Assembly: GCA_964020085.1 (NCBI GenBank)
Contig: OZ026606.1
Span: forward strand, 8,137,483-8,201,482
DNA from: Micromussa lordhowensis
Lineage: Eukaryota > Cnidaria > Anthozoa > Scleractinia > Lobophylliidae
DNA length: 64,000 nt
Direction: 5' to 3'
Notes under the pieces: model-generated
Database searches by the model: none
What the model saw: only the letters and a program-made list of their open reading frames with translations
Told to the model about the DNA's origin: nothing
Shown here: positions 24,761 through 34,580 of the stretch, piece after piece
Layout of the letters: every line of letters starts with the position of its first letter
Numbering within the stretch: position 1 is the first letter of the stretch
Position numbers and translations under genes: made by a program

Positions 24761-24987
24761 TTAGGGAGCTTAAGCAAAGGCGTTTTTGAGCGACTTACGG
24801 CAACCGGAAATGAGACGTTTTCTCTTTTTACTCGCCTTGGCACTACCACACTTGTAATACTAAGTGTCTTTAATCTTATAGAGACGATTTACTTGAAAAT
24901 TAGATGCCATCCACTGCCCAAAAACGAGAAACGTCTTCTTCCGGTTGCCGTACGTCGCTCAAATACGCCTTTGCTTAAGCTCCCTAA
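24761..24987. mobile_element. MITE with TTAGGGAGCTTAAGCAAAGG terminal repeats
   Basis: The arms of about 65 bp are nearly perfect inverted copies, running from TTAGGGAGC at the left end to GCTCCCTAA at the right. Each includes CGGCAACCGGAA or its complement. The loop is about 90 bp. Confidence 0.85.
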
Positions 24988-25043
24988 TACCGACACTTTA
25001 ATCACCCCAGAGTCCCTCGATAGTGTTAGTGCCGGCTTTACTT

Positions 25044-25171
25044 AACAATAATTATTCCACGAGCGCGCTTTGGACATGAGATGGTACATGATGATAGCCA
25101 TCGAGGAGTGTAGCGCAGAGTTGGCTAAAATCATTTCATATCCAAAAAGCACGAGTGGAATAATTGTTTTA
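25044..25171. mobile_element. small MITE with ATTATTCCAC ends
   Basis: AACAATAATTATTCCACGAG at the left pairs with GAGTGGAATAATTGTTTTA at the right around about 90 bp. It is non-coding. Confidence 0.6.
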
Positions 25172-25437
25172 TTACAAACGCCCCCAAAATATAGAAAACT
25201 AAACAAAAATAAAAATAAAAAAGCCCGAAAAGCACACGTACCCTTACCGTATCTGTAGGCTAAGCCAATGAAAACTCTCGAATTGTATTATCCAATGATC
25301 CTGTTTTTAATGAATATGTTTATTCAAATTCACCTGAACGTGAAAGATAAGGTATCTTGCCCGTGCGGGATCAAGCACTTTGTCCCGCAAGGAGAATTTC
25401 CCTAGAATAAAAATGTCCCCATATAATAAATCTTTTA

Positions 25438-25580
25438 TTGACCAAGCCTGTTCGGTCAAATGGCTGGATATTGGCCTCGTTCTTTTCTGCGTGTTTGTGG
25501 ACCTCGGCTCCGTCTCGGTCCATAAGCACGTAAAAAAGAGCTTGGCCAATATCCAGCCATTTGACCTCACACTTGATCAA
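25438..25580. mobile_element. hairpin element with 60-bp arms
   Basis: GGTCAAATGGCTGGATATTG at the left pairs with CAATATCCAGCCATTTGACC at the right. The ends are TTGACCAAGC and its degenerate complement ACTTGATCAA, around a short loop containing TCGGCTCCGTCTCGG. Confidence 0.8.
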
Positions 25581-26062
25581 TAACCCACATATAAGCTATA
25601 TAAAGTAAATACCGCTAATTGACGTAGATTCCCAGAAAACGGCTTCGCTCTTCTTGGAATTTTCGCATGAAAACACCGACGTAATTGAGAAGTTCTAAGA
25701 CAAAGCACTTCTCGACGAGAAAGAATGAACTAATTCAGCTTTCAGTAGATACCCTTCTCTTGAACGGTCTTGATCTAGATCATTTCCGGGTTAGAATTAT
25801 AGGATATATCGATTAAACTGAGTTATTTGGTCACGCAACGCAGTAATTGTTTAGCATGATCTTGCATGTGTTATCGGTAAATTCCCGGAAAAGTAGAATA
25901 CATTAATTTATAAGTATTAGCCAATAGCTTTGCATTTGCAAGGAAACAACGATGATGCTGATAACATTCGACTAATTAAGCAACCGTTTTGCAGCCTACA
26001 TTGCGATGTCGATCAGTTCTTTAAAAATACCTCAACCTTTTGTAAAATGACTATTCTACTGG

Positions 26063-26069
26063 TATAAAT
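26063..26069 (+). promoter_or_regulatory. TATA-box candidate for the MYND gene
   Basis: TATAAAT lies 55-61 bp upstream of the start codon at 26124. That is close for a TATA box but would allow a very short 5' UTR of about 30 bp. Supported by motif and position only. Confidence 0.3.
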
Positions 26070-26123
26070 TAATCGTTGCAAAGGGAAATCGTAAGTTGAT
26101 TAACGATCCCGTGAATATCAGCG

Positions 26124-29100
26124 ATGAACAGAGCTGGTTACTGTTGGAGATGTGAGGCACCCTGTACTCGAAGGTGTTCACGTTGCCAAGTGGCCTTCTA
26201 CTGCTCTAAGGTATGTCAGAAACAAGACAAGTGGCGACATGAACCCAACTGTGACGATTCTGTGCTGAAGACGGAATGTTCCAGCTGCGGTGTTGAACGA
26301 GAAGGAATGCTGAAATGTTCCAGCTGCTTGAAAGTTTATTACTGCAACGTGGAATGCCAGAGAAAACATTGGTCAAGACACAGCTCCTTGTGTCACAAAA
26401 CTACGGAGGAAACAATCAAACTAGTAGAACAAATGAAGAAGTTTCTTGACATGAAGGAGTTGAACACTGGTCTCCTGGCGACATATTACTGGGGTAATAT
26501 ACCGGCTGTAGATTTGATCAACTTGTCGATGAACGAAGGAGAGGAGTATTCCAGCCCGCTTGCTCTGTTGTTGTGTGGAGTCGGTGATCCCAGGAATGTT
26601 CTGTTGACCATTTCATCTTTACCGGATGCTTATCAACAGCAGGTAACGTTCGTGTTGAACGACATCTGTCCCTGTACCCTGGCCAGAACTGTCCTGTTAC
26701 TGTACATGCTGTACAAAGGTATGAACGATATCCACAAAATATTGTTCCAAGTTCAGGTGTACAGCTGAGCTTTCTAGTGTATTAAAGTCGTCGATGGCGG
26801 CTACTAACTGTACGCAATTCTCTCAGCAGGTTCCAAATGTTTATTTACAACATGATATATAGATTCAGTAAAGTTATCATCCATCCTTGTCGATAGAATC
26901 CTCATCAGTATCTTAACTTGTTTTCACTCTTCAGTGAGAATATGATCCTGTCAGTCAGTATTAAGATTGCGCGCTGCCTGTCTCCGTTGCTAGGTTGCCT
27001 CTTTCCTACATGTCTGGTCTTGTCTGTACTTAAGGTGGCTCAATAGGGTTATGCAAGATCACGAAGCGCGCGCCAGTGACCTCAATCGAAAGTTGATATT
27101 CTCGTTCTTTTTGCTATTTTCCTAATCAAAGCTACTGAAACATAACAAACAAGGGCCAAAATTTGCTGTTCAACAGTCACCAGTCTGATATCAGCTTTTA
27201 GTCTCAAATTAAAACTACTCAAACATCGCCATTTTTGACGTTTGTTTGGCTTTGATTTCAATTTTCTTCAATTTCCTTCGGTAAAATTTTCTGATATGCT
27301 CAAACCGGGTAAGAGTCTGGCAAGAAGAAACTTTTAAAATCGCAAAAAGTAGGGGTTGTCAAGGTAGTTTTTTCGTTTTTAGCATTTTTGTGTTTTTTTT
27401 TTTGGCTAAGCGAAAACCTTGTCTTACAAATTTTTCTGATAAATTGAAAGCAAGGAAAGCTAATTAGGAATAACTTCTCTGCCAAATCTCAAGGAATTTC
27501 ACCGAAGAAAATTCGAGAAATCTGATAAAGATTTTTCTATTTTTTCACCTCAATGGGGATTACGTCATCAGAATAGGAACTCGCCAAGATCGCTATGTGA
27601 GCATGCGCGAGTTTTCGAATCACGCGGTTTTTTCGATGAGCGACTCGACAATGGCGGTGTCACCAAAATACACACAAGACCTTTCCGTCCAAATCGTTTC
27701 CTTTACGTTTTCTTCTAAATGGTTTCTCTGTTTCTTCTTCTGGGCTGTAATTTGAGCTATATTGTTGACTTGTTCGCTGCTTTGCATGAGCTTGCGTCAG
27801 CTAGCGCGCTCACATGCGACATTAAAGTGATTACAATAACGCATAAAAAACTGTGCAGTGTTCTTTAACCAGTGCTCGGGCGGGAAGCCATTGTAAGTCT
27901 ATCGCCAGCAGCGAACTCAAATTGAATATTAAAAGCGTTGGAGACTCGAAATTTTCAATACTGCACTCAGCTTTGCTTCGTGAAGTATTGAAAATTTCTC
28001 ATTCATTGTACAGTAAGCGCGTGCGCGTATTTGAAAACAAAACACTCACAACAGTCTCTAACCCGTAAATATCACATATCCCAGTGCACTACCTTTTCGT
28101 CACTCGATGATTATAAAATGTGAAGATATGCAGTATGAAAACTAAAAAAACTGAAAAGGATCCCGGCTAACCGGGCTTAACATTTTGATCCTATACCACT
28201 ACTCATGCGCTTCTCATGTAATACTGGGCTGGCAAACTGTGCCAGCCGGCTCCAGGGCTCAGTCTCCAGCCGTGGGTGGTTCTGTGCGCCCGCTGACAGG
28301 ACGGCTGGAGACTGAGCCTATGTAAATCGCCCTAATCAACCTCGCTCCCTAACAGCTAATTTGTGACTGATTGTAGGAGGGGCTGAAGCAAGTCATGCAG
28401 TGATTCGTGTATGGTATTCGCTGTGTATCTCCGAAGAAGACTTTTCTTCGCTCTTGTCAGCGCTTCAAGACCTCGTCAGTACCGAACTGCGCACTCTCAC
28501 TGAAGACGTAATGGGGATTTCTGCTGACCAGTTGAGCAAGCTAAGGGACGTTTGGGTCACGTGGCTACGCTTGGCACAGCGAAAGGGACCATGGGTGGCG
28601 AAACTGAGACAAGAAGCGTTCTCGCGTGATTTAGGGAGAGAGGATGGTCTAGAAAATTACATACATGCCATTCCCAAAGAACACAGGATTTCTGCTCAAC
28701 GATTTTGCGACACGGGAATCTTTCCATCGACAGAAAATGCTGAAGAGCTAAGAAGGCAAAACCCAACCTTAACGGGTCGTGGATATCACTGGCTTTCCAA
28801 TCTCACTGAATATCATTACAGCATACCAGGTGATGTGCTTCCTTTCACTGGCTGGGATTTCAGTGCCATCAAGAAAAGCTGTCATGTCAATTCTCTACCA
28901 GAAATGTACAGCATCTACCTATGTCAAATCATACACAAGGTAGTTCAAAAACTGAGGAAAAATCAGGTCAAATTCCAGTTCATTCTGGCTGACGTTTTAA
29001 ATATCGAAACTTTTCTTCCTGCCGGTCTCAAATACGACCGCATCACCACCTCCAACCTGTGGGATTACTGTCCTCTCACTGTTTTACTGACAAAATTCAA

Positions 29101-29551
29101 AGGCTTCTTAAACGGTACCAATCCTCACGCAGTTATGCTGACCGAGACGGATAACTGGGTTCGAAATTTCATGCCGGAAGTGGTGCATGTTTTGCCGCAA
29201 CTTTGGGGTATCGATGACCTCATCCGGAAAGCTTTGCAAGACACGCATAATCCAGAACTAGCAAATTCATCTGGGATGTCGGCTGTCGTGGAGTACTTTA
29301 ACATAACCAGTGAATTTCTCATGTTTCTGCGTGCCTCCTTGCTGACCTCAAGCACCGACAAAGACCTGGCTTCCTTCGAGAGAAAAAAGAAAATCCCTTC
29401 CGTGAAATCGCTCGTTGGTTCATTGGGACTTCATCTCCGCGACTTCACTAGAAACGAGAACACTGTGTTTCCGTTTAAATGGGCTTTGAACTGTCGTCGT
29501 GTCACCATGTTGAGAGGCTTTGAGAGAACATTGGAATGGAAGCTCCTCTAG
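26124..29551 (+). CDS. tandem MYND zinc-finger protein with DUF4470-like domain; two exons
   Basis: Exons are 26124-26718 and 28377-29551, joined by a GT-AG intron in phase 1, giving 589 aa. An in-frame TGA lies four codons upstream of the ATG. Two MYND fingers follow in series: C7, C10, C18, C21, C27, C31, H39, C43, then C52, C55, C65, C68, C74, C78, H86, C90. MYND fingers generally bind proline-rich peptides in partner proteins. Residues about 112-200 (PAVDLINL, GDPRNVLLTI, VLNDICPCTLARTVLLLY) resemble DUF4470, a domain of unknown function often found near MYND fingers. The remaining 390 residues, mostly exon 2, are helical-looking with no recognised catalytic motif; in particular no SET domain is seen, so this is not an SMYD methyltransferase. 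Spacing and phase are clean and I see no frameshift. The biological role is unknown. Confidence 0.88.
26719..28376 (+). other. single intron of the MYND gene, with repeat content
   Basis: The 1.66-kb intron starts GTATGA and ends TTGTAG. It holds a dispersed repeat at about 27895-28075 that is also present at the left edge of the window, and a hairpin near 28258-28320 whose arms share GGCTCAGTCTCCAGCCGT and its complement. The rest is AT-rich with no coding signal. Confidence 0.7.
27895..28080 (+). repeat. dispersed repeat, copy B, in the MYND gene intron
   Basis: Second copy of the repeat at the left edge of the window. It carries a short insertion relative to copy A between the shared blocks. 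It ends in the same AACAGTCTCTAACCCGTA segment. Confidence 0.7.
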
Positions 29552-30930
29552 ACAGCCAAGCTAATAAGAGCGATTATTATGAAACAGTATGAAACACGGA
29601 ACACAACACGGCCTGGGCTCCAGGCCGGTGCATTATGGGTAAAAGGAAAGGGGTATATAAGGGGGAGTGTAGCCCGTGATAGTCATCTAGGCCTCTGAAT
29701 CAACCCTGTTCAGAGCTCCGTTTAATTTCAGGTATTTTTACTGCACTAGCGGCAGTCTTACCTTTGTAAGAAAGGCTACCAATCATGAGCCATGGTTCCT
29801 ACCCAGACATCCTCCCTTTTTTCGAAGGAATTTTTTACGGCAGGTTTTTTTCTGGCCTCCGTTCTAATCGCACTTCTATTGTAAGCGGTTGCTCAGCTCC
29901 GTTAGTATTATCTTCTTCTATTCTTCTTCTTCTTCTTCTTCTATTCTTCAAAGATTAGGAGTGCATGCGTTCTCCGCCTGTGATAATAGTTGTCTGTTGC
30001 TGAAATCATTATCTTTATGTGAACGGCTGAAGTTTTACAGACATGTAAAATACTGGAAAAGCCCACTATTTTTGTTCTGTTCTGTGGTTTTGATTTCCTT
30101 GCTATTGATTTTCCTTGCTAATGCGATTTTGATATGACCTTTGATGACACGTTGGGTGACAGCTCCAGTTTCGGTAAACTCACAATTTCATGCTATCAAA
30201 ACACGTCTCATTCTCACTTTTACTGGTAACGTTTAGGCATAAAGGCTAATTTTTAAAAAGGATAGTTGTGTTAGTTCTAGAAGTCTGAGCTGGAAGCACT
30301 AATATCAGCTAACATCTGTAACATTTGCTCTCGCGTTTGCGTTTATCAGCGTTTATCCGTAGTTTATCGTAAACAAACTCCCGGACAAACTCCGTGCGAC
30401 TATTATTAGATCCCACGGTTAACATCCTAAAGCCAAGGCGATGCAAGGTCGTGTTCGTGAACAGAATAAATACGGTCGTCCGTCCCAGCTATGTAACAAA
30501 AGCACGTTATCTCGCATCCTGACCAAACAGGCCTCGCACGGTCCAGAATCAAAACTTCTAGAAATGATCGATCGCGAACAAATCGTCTCGTATACACGTT
30601 GTTTGCGATGATGTAATTTGTTTTCGCCCAGCCAAAAAATCTCACGCCGTCTGCATTGGGACAGCATTCTATTTTTTGTCGAATGCAATCAGAGTGAAAA
30701 ACTTGTTCAAAGAAAACCCGTCAAAACGTTGAAACCACGAAAGACAACAAACATGACGTAGCAGATGGACACGAAAACGAGGCTCAAAACCCCTGAAAAA
30801 ACTTAGAGGGGCGGCCAAAAAATCTCGATTTGTCGCGCCTGCGTAACAAATTAGGATGCGTTCTCTCGTTCCTCGAGAACGCAATTACAGCTCTTTACTT
30901 CTAATTTTTCTAGTTTACTAGCTAGCCTAA
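29552..30930. other. intergenic stretch downstream of the MYND gene
   Basis: Contains the MYND gene 3' flank; no convincing polyadenylation signal lies close to the stop, and the first plain AATAAA is near 30465. A GTATATAAGG promoter-like motif lies near 29652 and a (CTT)n tract at 29910-29948. No gene was supported. Confidence 0.4.
29910..29948 (+). repeat. (CTT)n microsatellite
   Basis: Imperfect run of CTT trinucleotides interrupted by CTATT. Confidence 0.9.
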
Positions 30931-30939
30931 ATGGTACGA

Positions 30940-31300
30940 TATATTTGTATTTTGGGTTTTTGGGTTGAAGTAGTGGACAACCCGGCTTAACTGGCATAAT
31001 TTGCTTGTCTATAAAGTTTTTTGGTCCAAAGTAGTGAACACCTTAGCCTAACTGGCATGAAATGTTTGTACATGAGGATTTTCGTCCACAGTTGTGGACA
31101 CCCCAGCCAAAGCTAACTGGCGTGATGCAGTTGTATATGGGGATTTGTTCAAAGTTTTGGACACACCAGGCTATCTGCTAGCTGTACGCAAATTTCTTTG
31201 CTCTGCAAGTTTTAGCACGTTATATTTGTATGCGCGGGAGATTTTGGTCCAAAGTAGAGGACACGCTAGCCATAATGGCTGTCAGATGCAAAGCTTTTTT
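30940..31300 (+). repeat. degenerate tandem array, about five units of 60-95 bp
   Basis: Each unit carries a version of GTCCAAAGTAGTGGACAC, then CCAGCCTAACTGGCATGA, then TTTGTACATGGGGATTT. Units begin near 30958, 31018, 31080, 31143 and 31245. Units differ at many positions and one is longer, so the array is old. Confidence 0.75.
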
Positions 31301-31770
31301 AGTTTGCGTTATGTTTGTGTAAGTCCTACGTGTATATGTAATATGCTCGTCAAATACATATTGTATTCACATCTACTTTGAAGATGGACTTTTTACAAGA
31401 TTCCACTAGGACAGATTGTACAAGTGGTTGGCGATAGGAGTTTATACCTGCCAGCGAACAGTTATTGAATGAGTTATGTAGATTTTTATTCAAGTAGTTG
31501 CTGTAACATAGTTGTATTTTGGGTTCTTGCCACTCCCTCCCCAAATAAACTTACTTGCCTATTAGCTGTGTATTCATTCATTGTGAGACAAAATGCAAGT
31601 ATTCGTTGACTTAGTCGAAGAGTTTTCGAGTGAAGTATCCGACTTGCTACGCCAGAAAAATTTGAAAACGCAGCGTTATTTCTACGATTAGGCCTACCGT
31701 CCACACTCCACAAATGGAGCTGTAAGAAAGCGCTCTTCAAACAGGATTAATCTAAACGAAACAGATTTTA

Positions 31771-31795
31771 GTAGTAGTAGTAGTAGTAGTAGTAG
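31771..31795 (+). repeat. (TAG)n microsatellite
   Basis: Eight perfect TAG/GTA trinucleotides in a row. Confidence 0.95.
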
Positions 31796-32045
31796 CAACT
31801 TTATTTAAAGAGGGTAACACATAACAGCTTAACACTGACAAACTAGTGGCCCTCTAAAAACTAGTGGCCCTCTCAAACTAGTGGCCCTCTAATTTCCACG
31901 ACGGCGAATGGTCTAGATTGTACGTAGCAAAAAAGCACAACGTTATCAACACCAAAACAGAGCTTTTCGAAAACGATGACGTCAAGATAATCATGTGATT
32001 TCCCTGGCCGAGTTTGCCTTAGCAAAAAAAAGGAACTCAATGAAC

Positions 32046-32151
32046 GTAGTCTCCTCCGCAGCCGTTATTAGGGTCGTCACGCAATGCTTCTCCCCCACTA
32101 AGAAGAGAAGCGTTGCGTGACGACCCTAATAACGGCTGCGGAGGAGACTAC
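32046..32151. mobile_element. nearly perfect hairpin element, about 47-bp stem
   Basis: GTAGTCTCCTCCGCAGCCGT at the left is answered by its exact complement ending at 32151. Within the stem I see a single difference, in the ACGCAATGC / GCGTTGCGT region. The loop is about 12 bases (around CCCCACTAAGAA). Confidence 0.85.
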
Positions 32152-32269
32152 AATGAACGGTGATTGATGTGTTTTCAAATTTCTCCAGCGTAGTGTAGAT
32201 GGAGGACATTTCATGCGTTTTCCGTTTACAAATTCCTCCGGTGTAGCGTGGACGAGGCCTAAACAGTTA

Positions 32270-32914
32270 AACTTTGAATTTTCTGTGCAAGATTGGAACA
32301 TTACTTCTCTGCTCTGATTTCTATACATATCTTCTTGTGTTAGTTCTGAAATTTTCTTGGGGTCAGTCACAGGACGGTTCGCAGATAAAATGCCTGAGCT
32401 TTGTTTGACAAGCTATTGGTGTCGTGAACGAGGTTTGTTATATCAAATTTCTGTTCCATACATTTTAACTTTGGCCTATCGTTAGTCGGGGACGGGGAGG
32501 GGGGGGGGGGGGGTACTCAATGTAGTCGTGTAGTTATACAACTCCAAGCCTCAAAACATCGACGGTCATGTTTCAGGCCCCTGTAGCTGTGGGCGTATCC
32601 ATGCCCAAATGGGAAAAGTTTGGCGACAAAACACAAGGAAACATTGTTTGGTACCCAAACATGCTGTTGAACCGAGTCAGGTCTAAACGAAAAAAATGTT
32701 TTACAATGTTTGATGTAATATATCAAACAAGAGCGACAGTGTTTCATCGGGATATCCAAACACCGAGAAGAGAGGTATTTGGATAGCCGATGAAACATTG
32801 TCTCGAGTGTTTGATATATCTTCTCAATCGAAACAACAACTAAGGAGAAAACGGCAAAGTAAAATTGTCAAAATCTATGCTAATTAAGACCGGGTATCCA
32901 AACCTTCTTCACGG

Positions 32915-32954
<40 letters not shown>

Positions 32955-34500
32955 GTTTGAGAAGAAATGTTTCTCGACCTTCAAGTCTTATCAGACAGGA
33001 TCAAACACCATCAAACAAGGTGTCCAAACGGCAAAATGTTTGGTAACCTAACAATGTCTGATCGTGTTTTATAGCCAAACATCTCTCGTTTGGACCGGGC
33101 ATTAAAAAAATGTTTACAGGTGCTGTTGCTTTCCCACGCCACCACACTATTTTTTCGTTCGTCGTTTTTCGCGCTGAGACTATTTTACGAGCTTGGGAAA
33201 CCTGTGCTAAAGCGTAATTTGAATGTTATTCTTGTCGACGGCTTTGCGGTCATTTCATCGATCGAAGCTCTAATAGTCCTTTCATAATTTTAAATCCAAC
33301 TTCGAAGCAATACTGTTTATTGTCACCTTGTTTTCTGAAGTCCTGAAAGCTGCAATAAATCGGCAATCTGTATTCACAACACAGTTTTTGCGTCCATCAA
33401 AGAGAAGATAAGGTATTCTTCACCAGCAAGGTGGAATTGCTAATTTAAAAAACTGATCTCCCACAACCCGTAACTTGCTATCGAAATTCACGAAATAAAA
33501 ACGACTCAGCAACTACAAAACAGGTACTTTAATTTCTGATAGAGGTCTTCAGCAACCAAATGCTGCGCTATAGAAATCTCAACGGAACAAAACACGTCTC
33601 TGAGTAAAGAGCACAAATAAAACTTTACGCTACTAACAATATGAAAGTGAAGCCAAATAGTTACGGAGAGCAGTTTTAAAATACGTCATCATGGCATAAT
33701 ATCCACAGCGAGTGTTACCAGTCTCTCACTGCTCGCACGGTCACTTTTCAGTGATCATAGTTTTCGCTGTTCGCTTAGCTACGAAGAAAACACGCAAAAT
33801 ATAAAGTGGTACTTAGCTTCTAGTTTGACCAGGGAACAAGGCTGTTCTGGAAAACGGACTTTTCGGCTACCTTTCCCTTGACTCTTGCCGTTGCTTCACA
33901 AAGTATCGCTTTCTGCGTAGCAATTATTTAAGCTTCGCGCAAGGCAGAGAGTTGTGCACTTGACATGCGAACAGGACATTACGCCACGATTCAGTCGTAC
34001 CATGAGCGACTTGTCTTACAACAGTGGTACACTTGTAGTGATCAGCCACAAAGCGACCTAATTTGGTGAGCGCCGGATACGGCTGGCCAATCAAGGAACT
34101 CTTAAAATGCTGAAAATGTAACGCTTGAAAACATTCGGCTAAAAAGTGGAGTAGTGGGATAGATCATCCAAAGAGAGAGTTCCACTGCACCGCAATGACA
34201 AAACAACGATCCATCACAACATAGCGTCAGAGTTCTCTACGACTTAAAAGAACTGTTAAGAATGTCAACGAGAGTTCTTAGGCTTAAAGAAATTATTATC
34301 ACGGAAATGTCTGGCTTGACTGACATTATTTGTTCTTCATTTCAATCCCAGAGCGAGCACATTCTCTTTTTTCTCTTGGAGTGCCGGAAAAATACGGGAC
34401 ACTGGGACAGAGTAGTCAAAGAATTTACCAAAGTACAGTGGCAGTGAAAAAGTCCCGGATCTTTGGCATACAAATTCCCAGTTTGTATCGACGCTTACAG
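32270..34500. other. intergenic stretch between the MYND gene and UBA2
   Basis: Contains a G homopolymer at 32499-32513 and an imperfect inverted repeat around 32700-32822 (TTTGATGTAATATATCAAAC and GTGTTTGATATATC). The right part should include the UBA2 3' UTR, but no polyadenylation signal is clear; the nearest minus-strand AATAAA is near 33310. No gene seen. Confidence 0.4.
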
Positions 34501-34580
34501 CTCCGGCTTACTTGTAGTGTCGTCTTCGTTAGGAATCTCTCTTATTAAAAGTCTTCATCTTGTCAAAGAAGTCTCCATTC

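Larger units (their letters stand above)
31640..32264. mobile_element. decayed MITE copy related to 23962-24594, with a nested hairpin
   Basis: The left side carries AAATTTGAAAACGCAGCGTT and TACGATTAGGCCTACCGT, near-identical to the copy at 24 kb. The right side carries CTCCGGTGTAGCGTGGACGA. A (TAG)n run at 31771-31795 and the hairpin at 32046-32151 lie inside. Confidence 0.6.

Noticed and set aside
28557..29361. Minus-strand frames within the MYND gene
   Set aside because: They are antisense to exon 2, which has a long continuous frame and correct splice phase.
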